64,000 nucleotides of DNA from NCBI GenBank assembly GCA_001643675.2, contig LSRY02000011.1, forward strand, positions 1,656,501 to 1,720,500, given 5' to 3'. The position numbers and the translations under genes were made by a program. The first letter of the stretch is position 1. Each line of letters begins with the position of its first letter. The stretch is from Monocercomonoides exilis (Eukaryota > Preaxostyla > Oxymonadida > Polymastigidae). Of the stretch, positions 12,645-24,644 are shown one piece after another. The notes under the pieces are model-generated. The model searched no databases. It had not been told where the DNA came from and saw nothing but the letters and a program-made list of their open reading frames with translations.

Positions 12645-13989
12645 TACAAAAGAAAATTGAAAAAAATAAAAAAAAAAGATATAATTTAAACAAAAGCCAA
12701 AAAATGGCTCTAATAAAAAAACAAATTGAAATTATAATACCTTTTTGCTGAGTAAAACAGAGGACTTTATCCCAGCCAGTTCTAAACGCTCCATTTCTCG
12801 CTGTTCTCTTTCCTTTTTTTCTCTTGCTTCTTTGTCTGCCTTGGCTCGGTCACTGATTTATCAAAGTAATTATCATGTAATGAAGAATGAATAAATGCAG
12901 CACAAATGCAAAAACAATAAAAAAATAAAAAATAAAGTTAATCAAATATAACAATAAAAATCATAAAACTGTTAAATAAGATGCACACATTTTCCTAACA
13001 ATTCTTCCTTCACGCTCTGCAATCTAAAAGCAACAATATTTTTGCGAATAATCAAATAAAGAATGATCAAATGAGGAATTACAAAGTTAATAATGAAAAA
13101 GAATTTTCAAAAATTTGCACACTTTGGTTTCAATATCTTTTTTAATGGACAACGGCAAGCGCTTGAAAAATATTTCCAAGTGACGATAATCCAATAAAAG
13201 ATTTTTAACAAACTTACCAATTGAGCTAATCAAAGGACTATTAAAATTTGAATGTTTACCATAAAACACAAACGATTTCTTTCCTTCTCCTCGAGTACTT
13301 ATCACAATTTCTTCTTCATCTTCCAAATATTGCTCCATCCATTTCCAAAGATCTTGAGGAGGCAACGCAACTCTTATATATAAAAAGCCTATCCCTCGAA
13401 CAAACACCGGAGATTTTGGCTGGATCATTCCATGAAGTTGTCGAGTGGTAAGCCTCATGGTAAATAGCTTGTAAAGAAGTGTGAAAGCAGTACTTGGAAC
13501 ATTCACAAAATCTCTAACATACGGCTCAAGATTATGAACTTCGTTTTTTATTTCATCTAAAACTTCGTGATAAGTTTTAATTTCGCTTAAAAAAGGAAAA
13601 CAAATTATTGAAGCGAAACAAAATTGTCTTGCATACTATAATTGTTTAAAGTACTCTGACCTCAAAATTGCATCAGAAAGCACCGAATCAAGATTGTAGT
13701 TGCTGTCAACTTGAATTGGTACTTCATCTTTTTTCTTCAAACGCTTTCCGTCTGCGTCAAAATCAGGCTCCAACTCTTCGTCTGCATCAATTACGGCCCC
13801 AGGCGTGTATGCGTTATCTGGAATACTTGTTGGAAAAGAAGGAATTGAAGTAGAAGAAAGAGGTGTAAATTGTGAGAGATTCGTTGAATATCCAACCGGC
13901 AATTGTCCAGTCGGGATCGTCTGCACGATTCCCGGAACAGGTAAAACTGCGGGTTGATACAAAGGAGGTGCTTGGCCAAGAAATGCCAT
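10818..13989 (-). CDS. PRPF38B: Pre-mRNA-splicing factor PRP38 family, with RS domain
   Basis: Five exons: 13637-13989, 13123-13585, 12989-13023, 12741-12852 and 10818-12146; 763 residues. The first 90 residues are a Pro/Gln-rich leader. The PRP38 domain follows: ILRSEYFKQLYEIKTYHEVL, NVPSTAFTLLYKLFTMRLT, RGIGFLYIRVALPPQDLWKW, YLEDEEEI and KRLPLSIKKDIE. PRP38 proteins are spliceosomal B-complex factors needed for activation. The last exon is a long Arg/Ser, Asp/Arg and Glu/Lys-rich region (RSRSRSRSRS runs, KDRDRDRDRERD), as in metazoan PRPF38B, ending with a coiled-coil-like charged tail. The open frame reaches back to TTG; the first ATG (13989) gives MAFLGQAPP. Intron 4 is 594 bp, far longer than any other in the window, and is full of microsatellite. 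Confidence 0.92.
12147..12740 (-). other. Unusually long microsatellite-bearing intron of PRPF38B
   Basis: Donor GTATTA and acceptor TTTATAG join phase 0 to phase 0. On the + strand the intron holds a (GTTT/GT)n tract near 12371-12405 and a (GAAA)n(GA)n tract near 12575-12641. No exon-like frame was found inside it. Other introns in the window are mostly 40-130 bp. Confidence 0.7.
12575..12641. repeat. (GAAA)n-(GA)n microsatellite
   Basis: Tetranucleotide GAAA units pass directly into about 17 GA dinucleotides. The tract lies inside the long PRPF38B intron, where the transcript carries the complementary CU-rich strand. Confidence 0.9.
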
Positions 13990-14377
13990 GTGTTCCAATC
14001 ACAACAACCTTGAGCGCAAACAATGGTCACTATGATCGATTCAAAGAATTGAGAAAAAAAAACGATTAAGGAAAAATTCACTTTCATTAATTTTTATGAT
14101 TATTAAAAAGGAATAATTCTGCAAAGAAAAAGTGTGAAAAAAGATGTTTTTTAAAATACATTTGTCATTTAGTTATAGATTATTCCCTCCATTCTTTTGA
14201 AAAAAAATAGAGGATAAATTGTGAATGTGTTTGAAGTGGAGATGTGGTGTTCTGAAAGTGGAATCAAAAAAATAATCAGCAAAAATCTGAGAGTAATGTA
14301 TTCAATATTTTATTGCAATACACTCAATTTTTTGCTGTTGTGTGAAGAATAAGAGAAATGTTTCCATATTTGACCAT
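13990..14377. other. Intergenic gap upstream of PRPF38B
   Basis: A 388-bp interval between the PRPF38B start and the SmD3 stop, both on the minus strand. It presumably holds the PRPF38B promoter and the SmD3 3' end. Nothing further was recognised. Confidence 0.4.
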
Positions 14378-14979
14378 TTACCTTCCACCTCTTCCGCCTC
14401 TTCCGCCTCTTGTTTGCCGCACTTTTAAATAATAATTATAACAATAACATCACAGCGTTAGCAATGAAAAAATAAAAAATAACAAACTCCTTTCTTGGCT
14501 TGCTTGGGTGCGACCAACTCCCATTCCAATTCCTTTTGTTTTCTTTCTTGATGGATCAAGATTCTTTTAGTAAAATAAAATTAACTCTTTAAATATAACG
14601 GAATTTAAGTTTGCAAAACCTTAAACATTGGAGCATTCTGTAGCATTGATGGCATGATGAAAAATCGAATTTGTGATCCGCGAACATAAACCTATATTAT
14701 TCACGATAAACTGATAATTCACAAAAAAATCGTTGAGCAAACATTTTCTAATCTATTAGCTGAACCGTCTCTTTGAATGAGAAATACGTTTTCAAGTCTA
14801 CAGTTGAAGTTGTCTTCTGCTTCAATTAATTTTCCTCTGAGTCAATAAATAATCAAATTAATATAAAAACATCCAAGATACGAATTCTCAAACTTATATG
14901 TTTCATGAGTTTTCAATTCTATTGTTACAATATGTCCTTCTGCTTCGTGAAGAAGCTTTATTGGAATTCCAATTGACAT
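14378..14979 (-). CDS. SNRPD3: Small nuclear ribonucleoprotein Sm D3
   Basis: Five exons: 14894-14979, 14743-14836, 14620-14691, 14488-14563 and 14378-14421; 123 residues (human 126). SmD3 is one subunit of the heptameric Sm ring that binds the U-rich site of U1, U2, U4 and U5 snRNAs. Sm1 motif: [20 protein letters not shown], then [13 protein letters not shown]. Sm2 motif: [19 protein letters not shown]. The C-terminus ends in [10 protein letters not shown], the Gly/Arg tail typical of Sm D proteins and a target of arginine methylation. Four introns (50-72 bp) in so short a gene illustrate the intron density. The ATG at 14979 is the only candidate. It is divergent from the SFI1-like gene, with a 244-bp spacer. 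Confidence 0.96.
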
Positions 14980-15223
14980 TAAAATGGCTTATGGTATAAA
15001 TAAATTTTATAATTATCATAAGATCATTAATTTAAAAAAATTTTATTTTAAAGAGTAAAGAGCGATTAAAAGTGAAAGATACAAGTTTCATTAGCTTTAT
15101 ATAAATGTATGAGGGAAAATAAAATTTATTTAAACTTTTATCAAATCTTGGTTATTTTTTATAATTCCTTTTTATTAATTGTATTTATTTTTTGATTTAT
15201 TGAGAAATATTTCCAAAAGACCA

Positions 15224-18200
15224 ATGGAGCCTAAATTACAGCACATTGAAGCGAATGATTTGGATAATATATACGAGTATGGATTTTTACTTGCAAGATA
15301 TATTTGTTTAAAATATTTGTTATTTAATTATTTATTTTTCTTTTCAGAAAAGATATATCCATTTCAAACATAAAACAACAGGATGGAAAATGCATTGTAC
15401 GTGTACCCTTTGTTGAGTTACGAGATGAACTTCATTTTCAAACGAAAAAAACTGATAAAACAAGCTTAGAAGATGAACATCTCTCTGAAAAAGAAACAAA
15501 AAGCTTTCAATCCGAAGAGAAAACTCTTTTACAAAAAGAGCTTGCATTTCAAAAAGGTCTTGCGCTGATACAACATTTACCCCGAGTCGTGAATCCGACT
15601 CCATTGTTTTCCTCTCGAATAATTGATTCGACTCATTTAACTAGAATTCCACATTCAACAAAAGTTATCACTCCACAAACTCTTGGAAAGCAAGGACTGC
15701 TATCAACACTTTTTATGGACGAAGACGTTGAATCAAATGAATGCGAGAATATTTCAAGCAATTATTTTCAGGAAAAGAAAAGAAAAATTGAAATATCAAA
15801 TGAAAAACAACGCAAACAAACATCTTATAAAAATTTGATGAAGCTTCCAGAAACTTGGAAAGTTTTTCATGTAAACAAGAGTGCTCCAGCGAAAAAGACG
15901 TCTGAAAGAGAAATATCAAAAAGAAGATTAATTAGAAACAATTCTCTGAAAGAACGAAAATTAGCTTCACAGCAGGAAAATACTCCACAAAATGAAAAAG
16001 AAAATCTGGAAATTATTTATGAAGATTGTCCCGAGATTGTGGAAACTGTACCAAACGATACAGACGACTGCAGCCAAAAAACACAATTATCGGGTTTTGA
16101 TGAAAGACAGGAAAAGAATCTACACACAGACGAACGAGCAGTTGAAAATAAAGATTCGAATACAAATTTAGAAGATTTAACTCCTTCCGATGCACTTCAG
16201 AAAAATAAAGGAACTTCTGTTGTTCCTAAATTATTAATTCATCAGAATAAAAACAGAATTTTTGAAGCTGTGAAAAATCAATTTGCAGAGATTGAATACA
16301 GCATTGATACAAACATTGAACCAAAAAGTTCAGATAACAATGAAGAGAATTGTGATTTCCTTCCCACAATTGAAGAAGAGAAAGACACCTTTCAGACAAG
16401 AAACATTGAAACCGATTCTGAAGACAGCTTGGATGATTATCTCAGAAAAGATGATTCGCTTGACCTGATAAAAGATAAAGTTCTAACTGCTTGTCAGAAA
16501 ATAGCAGAACAAAATTCAATTACACCAAGCAAAGTTGAAGCATTAACATCGAGCATATCTTCATCAAAAGATTATGAAGAAGAAAATGCAGAAGGTTCTC
16601 AAGACATGGCAGATCCTTTGATGAGCGCCAAATCTTCTGCAAATTCACTGACATTTACACCTTCTCAAATGCAAACCAATAAAACGCCATCTTCTGAAGA
16701 ATCTTCGAAACCACGTTCATCATTTTATCGGCCTCTTTATTCATCGCCTCTGTCACAAACATCAGAATGGAAATCACCAATTAATGATGCTCCACCCTCC
16801 ACAAACAAGCCCAATGACATTACTGCTGAAGAAGATGATCACATGAATTCATTTTGCAATGAAAGTTATTTACCTTCCTTGTCATCTTCGAGCATTTCAG
16901 TTGGAGAATCTTCGTACCAACCCTTTCCGGAGACACTTAATTCAGATTCAATTGCAGACAAATCTCAGCAAACATCAAAACGTAATTGCAACAATATTAC
17001 AACCTTTTTATCTTCACCATCGAAGAAGCACAATTCCTATTCCTCTATTCATTCTCGATCACCAATTTTTCATGATTCTCCTGAGAGTGAGAATCCTGAA
17101 AGCCTTCCTTCACCTTTCGCACAAACATATCAACATCCGTCTTCAAGTGAAGCATCTGCAGACAGTGGTGACGATTCTTTGTGTGAAGGAACATTCTCCC
17201 CGTGTAAAGATAAGAAAGAGCGTAGAAAGAAAAAAAAGAGGAAAATAAAAAATCACATGAAAGAAACTGAAATGCAATCAAGAAACATCTTAAATGATGA
17301 AAACACAATTTTATCATCGTCTTCTTCAGAATGCTCTCAGCTGTCTTCTTCTTCAATCTTTTTGGACCCCTCAAATGCATCTCTTTGTTCATTAACCTCT
17401 TCACCCATTTCACCATTTCGCGATTTAACTCCACCACTTGACCGTTCAACACCCATTTCAGAAATGAAACAAACATCCATTTCATCAATCGCACCATCGC
17501 TTCGCCTCTCATCTTCTGGATTCTCTTCGTCATCTAAAGCAAAGCCTAGAACATCTCATTCTAAAAACACTTCACTTCTTGATTCACCAGAAATTCAGCA
17601 GACAAATTACATCAAATCACCGACAAGCATTTCTGCCAATGTTGGCTCATTTAACATTCCAACAACTTGTTCATTTCACGGAAATGTTCCATGTGACACT
17701 TCATTTTCACTTTCTCTGTATTTCAGACGAAATGCAATTCTTGTATCGCGATGCTTCACAGCTTGGAAGACATTTGTTGCTCTTCAACATTCAATGAATA
17801 CAGAGGAGCAGAACAAATTTCAAAAAACAACAAACATTGCCCAAAAAAATAATCAACTCAAGAAAATGGAATCAGTTGAAAACAGAAATGAAACGGAAGC
17901 TCAAAGTCACGAATTGCTCAATCGAGAAGAAAACAAGCCATCAAATGAAGCATCATTTGATCCAGCATATTTTTATAAAAGTTGTTTGATGAGGAAAGTT
18001 TTGAATAAATGGTCTATTTTTCATCGCGAAAATATTGCCGATGTGAAAGAAAAACGTCGTCTCAGTAGATTAAGCGAAATGTTAAAGACAGCACGACTTC
18101 GAGTCAAAACCAAGCAAATGTTCATAAAGTGGCTGCATTCAGCGACTTCGTTGAGGTATCGAAAAGACAAAGAAATCAATAAATGTTCAATGTTGCTCAA

Positions 18201-20154
18201 ATCATCCTTTTTTGGATGGCTCAATTACGCACAAACACGAAGACGTTGCAGAGAGTCTGCACGGGAATTGACTCGAAGGAGAATGAATGGATTTCAGCAA
18301 GTGAAGGATCTGTCTCAAAAACAAAATCATCTTTTCCGACCTTTTCTTCAATCATTTGGCACAGCAACTTCAAACTATGCATTCCACGAGTACCAAAGAT
18401 TATCCTCAGAAAAACGTCAAAAAAGCTGGAAATTTTCATCAAAGCTAAAAAGACTTCTATTCGAAGAAGAAGAAGGGGATGAGTTGAATAGAATGAACAG
18501 TTGTCGATCATTTAATTGTGATTATTTGAGAAGGCGCTCAGATAAGAATATGCAAGGATTGTGGTACCCCACTCTGATATTTGGATGGTGGATTCATTTG
18601 AGCAGAGCACATTTCTTATCAAAAGTTTATTGCATTTCAAGAATAAAAATCCAAGCATTTAAGCATTGGCAGACATGCACAGATGAAATGAGGATTGAAA
18701 AGCAGATATCTATCAAGGCATTGGAATGGAGACGATGGTTTAAACTCCAGCTAACTTTTCAGAGTTGGAAAGATCGAACAAAAAAACATAATAAAAGAAG
18801 AGATACTGTTCTATTTTATTTGAATTCAAAGAAATTCGATCTGTTAGCGAGTATATTTATCAAGTGGAAAAGGACAGCGCTTTTGAGATGTCGAGTCAAA
18901 GAGCAGGCTTCATCATTGATGCAAATAAGAACCGAATCATTGAGGAAGAAAATTATTATCAATTGGAAAAGCTGTGCAATGCAGCACCAGAAAGATGAAT
19001 ATGCAATTCAGAACTTTCAGGAAAAGAAAAACCATTCTGCTTTGCTTAAAGCATTCTTGACTTGGAAGCAACTTACAAAAGAGAACGAAAGAAAGAGGAG
19101 GGTGGCAGAAATTTGGTATTTTATTAGGCAGAGGGAACTTGCAAAAGATGCTTTTAAGCGAATTCTGCTTTGTACATTAATAAAGAAAAAAGCGTTTCTT
19201 TGCTGGAAAATGTGTTCTTTTCAAAGTAAATGGAAATTAGAGATGCAAAACACTGCTCAAAACACAAGAGAGCAAAGAATAATTGAAAACAGAAAAGAGA
19301 TGTTGAAACAATGGCGCAATCTCACACTTTCCATTCATCATTATCATTTCCATCGAAAGCAACAATTTTTCAATTATTGGGCTTTCATGCTTCAAGAAAA
19401 AAGAAGAAAAGAAGAAATATCTGAAGAAATCTTTTTTCGAAAGTGCTCAGATAGACAAAGGAATATCTTCAAAAAATGGAAGGCGTATGCATCTGAAAGG
19501 GCTGAACTGCGTTTTGCATTGGAAAGAGAGAAGTGCAAGAAGGAAAATTTAATAAAAGAAAGATGCTTTACCGAATGGAAAGAAACATCTCAAAAGTTAC
19601 GTCAAGAGCATGAATTGAAAAGCAGATTGATGCTCAAATGCTTGGAGATCAAAAGAGAAAGATATCTGCAAAAAGGATGGAAAAGTTGGATTGATGCAAA
19701 GGTCAAAAATCAGATTGGAACGCATCCTCAAAATGATTGTCGAGCATCAAATTCCAAAGTTAAGGAAAGAAAGAGCAAAGCTTCAAAAATTGAAATTCAA
19801 GCACCTATCAATCTGTCTCAAGCTCAGCACATTAACGAACATTCAACTCCTTCATCAAAATACCTTTCTGCTTTAAACAAATTCGTTCATTCTGAAAGCA
19901 AAAATCAGAATATTTCGAAGCGTCAAGCAAGGTTAAGTTCAGCTCCTAAAAAGGAATTGCAAGCAAAACCACAAATTCGTCAAGAAACACCAGGAAAAAA
20001 GATAAGGCAAACAGAGTTTGATTGTTCTTCTCATCTTGATGCGACTAGAGCTCCTGTCCATTCATCTGTTGCATGTGAAATGCAGAACCCTACAAATTAT
20101 GCTAATAAACTTTCTCACATAAATCTGCCTCAGAAAACTTATTCCTATTCTTGA
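15224..20154 (+). CDS. SFI1-like centrin-binding repeat protein
   Basis: Two exons, 15224-15276 and 15348-20154; 1619 residues. The long frame opens on GTG, so the start was traced back through a 71-bp intron to ATG (MEPKLQHIEANDLDNIYE). Residues about 820-1465 hold some 16 copies of the Sfi1-type signature, a hydrophobic residue or F followed by two residues and W with basic flanks: CFTAWKTF, FIKWLHSA, FFGWLNYA, FKHWQTC, FQSWKDR, FLTWKQL, FKKWKAY, FTEWKET and others. In Sfi1 such repeats form a long helix that binds one centrin each, at the centrosome or basal body. The N-terminal half is Ser/Glu/Asn-rich and disordered, with a Lys/Arg-rich patch (ERRKKKKRKIKNH). The repeat class is clear; one-to-one orthology with yeast or human SFI1 is not claimed. 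Confidence 0.82.
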
Positions 20155-20865
20155 AAGCTTAAATCTTAAAAAGAAGCATTCGCTATGAATGAAAAAAACT
20201 TCACCAAAGAATTGAAGCAATCTGAATGATTCTTTGCTTCCAGTATTTGTTTTAATGCCTTCTCACTCAAACAGATGTTTCTATTCTGTTCGACTGAATG
20301 TTCCTGTTTTTGAATCAAAAAGGTGTTCTTTTTGAAATTGATTAGTTACTAAACAACCTAAAAGTTTTTCTAAAAGGTGCTTTCACACCTTTTCGAATCT
20401 GCAGTCATAATGTTGAAGTTCTTTGTTTTAAAATATTTTTCGTTTCGCTTTTTCATCTTTTAGTCATTGAGACGATGGTCTCAAAAAACTGTTGAAAAAT
20501 CATCAATAGGAAAATGACAAAGAAAATTCTTTGAAAATTATTTTGATAAATCGAATATGTCACACAAATTACAAATGATAGAAAACTGTTGTAACATAAA
20601 ATGAACTGAGGCAAAGTCAATTCAATTATGAGAAAGATTAAACATGACATGTGAAGTGAATGTGCAATCACAACAACAAATAAATAAATAAGTGAACCAT
20701 AAGACAAAGACTCGAAACGAAAATATGAAATGAAGATCATCAGATCATTAAACAATAGACACTGAAGCAGCAAGGCATAAACCTTTTTCTATTAGTCTGT
20801 TTAAAAAAAATAATTCATCCCTCATAAAAAACTCATTTGGTAATTTTTTGTAAAGTCAGTTGATT
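20155..20865. other. Convergent intergenic region with a hairpin
   Basis: A 711-bp AT-rich region between the SFI1-like and USP 3' ends. It contains the stem-loop listed separately. A 106-residue hydrophobic minus-strand frame (20453-20773) starts on TTG and was not accepted as a gene. Confidence 0.5.
20372..20393. repeat. 8-bp perfect stem-loop in a 3' flank
   Basis: AAAAGGTG, a 6-nt loop (CTTTCA), then CACCTTTT. It lies about 220 bp past the SFI1-like stop. A role in transcript 3' ends is only a guess. Confidence 0.55.
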
Positions 20866-23550
20866 TCAATCCATTCTCTCATAAAACAACAAAGTGGCCA
20901 GTCCTCTGTAGAATGCCTGTCCAGTTGGATAGACGCGTCTGCCAGGCACAATGCACCCCATCGTGTGGAGCGTCTCTCCTTCGTCTGGCCGGTCAGGTGT
21001 CACCACAAACTTTTGCGGAATTGGCGACTGTGAGCCATAATAGAGATGCACTTCGTCTTCAGGGACAGGCTGATTGATGAAAGTTGGTATTGAAGAAATT
21101 GTTAAAGAAAGAAAACAATAAAAAGAAAAATAAAAAATCAATAAAAGAAAATATATTAAGTTTTATAAAGAAAACTAAATATTTGCTTAATAGAGAAAAA
21201 TTAAATAAAATTATTGTGCGAACAACACAATAAATTTCAATTTCTTTCATTCATCTAATCACTCACAAATAGATCCTGTGCATACAATAATGTGCTGGTC
21301 ATGAATAATCCACCACTTGCTGTATGCGCGGAAGAGAGTGTCGTGTCTGATTGAAGTCGGCTCTTTCCCAACAGCCACCATTGCAGATGTCAGCGAGTAT
21401 TGTGGGTCTCTCCTCCGCTTGTGCACATAACACCCAGAAGGAGAAAGAAAAGAAGGAGTCACTTCAATCGGCCGTGCCCCAACTTCGCTCAAACTGGAGC
21501 CTCCAGTCAGAAAAGACGACGATGGCGAGAGTGTGGCAGAGAATGTGGAGAATGGGCTGCCGCTGATAGTATCAGCAGAAGACAGAACAGAAACGGATGA
21601 GTGGAAGAGGCCTGTGTTGTGGGTGGATGACTGTGCAGAAGAAATGGTGCTAAATGTCTGTGTGGAAGCGCTGTGTTCGAGCTGCTTTTTGGAGAGCTTT
21701 GATTTGCCTCCAGACAGAAGATGCACTTTCGAATCGTCTGACAAAAGAAGTGGAGCCTCCTCGTCGGTGCTTTTGTCTTCGTCTCGATCTGATTCGTGCT
21801 CAGATGATAAAGAAGAGATATTTGTCTTTATCGATGATGTTGTTGATGATGCTGTTGATTTCTGTGAGCCTCCTTTTTTTGATGCACTGACTGGTGCTTG
21901 TGTATATGAAATGCCCTTTTGAGAAAGATTGGCGTCTTCCACAAGCTCAATTGCCTTTTGAACAGCAACTTTCTCCTTTTTATCTGTCATAGGATTAAGT
22001 GCTGTTATCACTTCTTCTTCATCTCTTCTTTTCTCGCTCTCCTCCTTCTCCCTCAAATCCATGGCTTCTCTTCTCTCTCCTTCTTCCTCTTCCTCTTCTT
22101 CCCACCAATCTTCCATCTGTCTCCCGTCTGCTTCTGCCTGCCTCTCCACTCTGCGCCTGTCTTCGTCCACTCGCTTCAGGAAACGCCCCTCAGCATCGCT
22201 CACACCCATCTCTTTGATGCGCTGCTCGGTCGATCGCCGCTCTTCCAGCTCTTTCTGCCGCTGCCGCAGAATCTCCAGCATGTAGCTGCTCCGCTGCGCC
22301 TTCTTCCTCGCCTTCTGTGCTCTCTGCATTTTCTTTATTTTTCTTTCCTCCAAGCTGCCACTTTCGCTTAAGTCGGTTGAAGGCTTCCTCTCTTTGCTTT
22401 CTCCACTTTCGCTTTGGCTCTTTTCACTAAAAGCTAAACTGGAGCCTTCATACAGCGATGAACCGCCGAACTCCTCCATCGCTTCTTCCATTCCATCCAT
22501 CCAGCTTTCTCCAATGTCTTCATCTCCTATAACATCATCCACTTTAGCCAACGCACCAAGCCTCAGCGTCTTTGGGAAGGAGACAAAAGACGTGTCCTTC
22601 ACAAGATGCCTCCTATTTCTATCGAATACAATTCGAGGAATGTGGATGACGAGTGTTTTGGGGGCTCTTCCCACCCGCCTTATTTGCTCTGCTTCAGTGA
22701 ATGTGTGGCAGTGATAGCAGTAATGATTGTCCGTCACTGACAGGTGCACAAATTCAGCTTTTTTCCCAAGAAGATGGTTCACAGAGGAGTTGTGTTTGGG
22801 GTTTATTGTAATGTATGTAAAGGGCTCGACTGTGTGTGTTACACGCTCGCAACTCAAACATCTGTCGAATCAATAGAATTTCGTCAAAAAGCAATGTTAA
22901 AAAATACGTAAATAATCTTTATGAAATGCATACCGCGTGATTACGTAAAATTCTCCTCTGAAAGCTTCATCAACAATTGTTAAAACTTCAGGCTTTTCAA
23001 ATTTCCCATGATTAAATATCTCTTTTGGCGAAACTGTCGCAGAAGGAAGAGAATGGACAAGTGATGAAAATAAATATTCGGGTCTATCCAATTTTTGAAG
23101 AAATGTCGAAGTCTTTTTCAGCATGAATTGAATGAATTCGCAAGCATCCAACTGATCATTTGTTCGAAAATGTTTGCTGGCAGTTTTAAGCTTTTCGATA
23201 AAGTCATACGGCATTTGGTTGTCATCTATTTTTTTGATAGTTGTCATCTCATAAAATAGTTCTCCAAGCGCATATGGAGGAGTATCTTTTACAATGTCTC
23301 TTGTTTGGTTTCGTTGATAAAATGCAATTAAATTACTTCTAAAAGCAGTGCAAAAATATAAAACTTGAAGAGGTGATGATGCATAACATATTCCAAGTGA
23401 CTTTCATTTGAAAGCAATTGTCAATCTATTTCAAAAAGAAAAGAAATAATAAATTCAACAAACATCACTCATAGCCAACATTTGTTCTTCTTGTGTAACA
23501 TCAAGCTCTTTTGAAGCTTTTTTCCCAGTGGCTTTCAACCATTTAAGCAT
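20866..23550 (-). CDS. Divergent ubiquitin-specific protease (USP, peptidase C19) with large insertion
   Basis: Four exons: 23464-23550, 22934-23400, 21286-22861 and 20866-21069; 777 residues. The Cys box reads SLGICYASSPLQVLYFC (C34), with the same spacing after the Cys as in USP12/USP46. Next come a QLDACEFIQFML block, a zinc-binding pair of C-x-x-C motifs (RCLSCE at 186-189 and YCYHC at 233-236) and PKTLVIHIPRIVF. A Ser/Glu-rich insertion of roughly 400 residues follows, then the His region (IRHDTLFRAYSKWW, H691) and a C-terminal FYRGLATLLFYERM. USPs hydrolyse ubiquitin isopeptide bonds. Odd points: the residue spacing before the Cys is one short of the family's G-x-x-C, the usual oxyanion Asn is not evident, and G-H-Y around the His reads R-H-D. 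Activity is therefore uncertain. The start ATG at 23550 is probable. Confidence 0.78.
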
Positions 23551-23810
23551 CTTAATCTGTAATATAATTCAGAATTTTTACAAAATAATAAATTGTCGAA
23601 ATGATTGAAATGGAGGTATGGGAAAGATTCTATCCTGTTAAAACGACTGGAAATACAAAAAGTGAAAATAAAAAAATAAAGCAATATTTATTGGTTGTTC
23701 GAATTTTGTTTATTTTATTTTATTTTATTATTTTTTAAATTAAGATTAAACAAAACATAAACTTTAAATTTTTTGAATAAAAAAGAAAGAGAAAGAAACT
23801 CAAAGTTTCT

Positions 23811-24644
23811 TCAACTAACAGTTATTGTTAATTGATTTTCAATATCAGTTCCCTCCATTGCATCTTCAAACTCAGTTTCTGACAGTTTTTCATCATTGTC
23901 TTTATCATATTGATGAATTGTCTTCTCAGCTACGTGAGAAGCAGGTTCGTCTTGAAGATGCTTTCCAACCATCATTTTAAGAACAGCAAGAAAATCATTG
24001 ATTGAAATGTATCCGTCTCCATCAAAATCATATATCCTAAATGCAACTGAAGTTGTAAATTTGACATAAAACGGAAAAACAATTTTGAAATTAAAATTTT
24101 GTTTTAAAAAAACAAAATATCAGTTTTAAAAGAAAAAATAGACGAATGGTATATATACCGCTAATTTTCTCTTCTTTTGTACCCTTGCTTAGAACGTCAA
24201 GGCATGATACAAATGAACGAAAATCAACACGTTCATCCTTATTCTTTTCAAAGATTGATAAAATCTAAACAAAAATATTTGTCAGCATAAAGATTTGCAA
24301 GATTAATGGAATATTTTAAAAATTACTTGCAAACTCGAGTATGAAGTGGATTCATTGCTAATTCTGGTATTGCAAGAAGATCAGCTTGAGAAAGACTTCC
24401 TAATCGTTGTCTATCCAATTTCCTAAATCTTTTGTATAAATGCTAAATGTCTCCTTAATTAAAGAAAACAAAGTACGAATTAAGCACACTTTTAATTCTT
24501 TTTGAGAAACTTTTCAATGAAATCAAACAATTATAATATCAAATTTCTGGAAATTGCAATTTAAATAATTTTCATCACACATCTGGTTTGATTTCCCAGT
24601 TCATCAAAATCGTCTTGTGTAAGTCCGCTTGATGAATTTCCCAT
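23811..24644 (-). CDS. Calcineurin B / CHP-like EF-hand protein
   Basis: Five exons: 24581-24644, 24490-24509 (only 20 nt), 24335-24442, 24159-24264 and 23811-24046; 177 residues. It starts MGNSSSG, a good N-myristoylation context. FSQKELKHLYKRFRKLD and AIPELAMNP match calcineurin B and CHP proteins. EF-hands 1 and 2 look degenerate. EF-3 (residues 106-117, DFDGDGYISIND) has a full calcium loop. EF-4 (147-158, D-K-D-N-D-E-K-L-S-E-T-E) keeps the ligands but has Glu instead of Gly at loop position 6. The 20-nt microexon is required: it supplies F-S-Q-K-E-L-K and restores frame. The likely role is a myristoylated calcium-sensor subunit or adaptor; whether the partner is a phosphatase or a transporter cannot be told from sequence. 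Confidence 0.88.

Noticed and set aside
20453-20773. 106-residue hydrophobic minus-strand open frame
   Set aside because: It opens on TTG, lies in AT-rich convergent intergenic DNA where T-rich codons give hydrophobic residues by chance, and shows no family motif.
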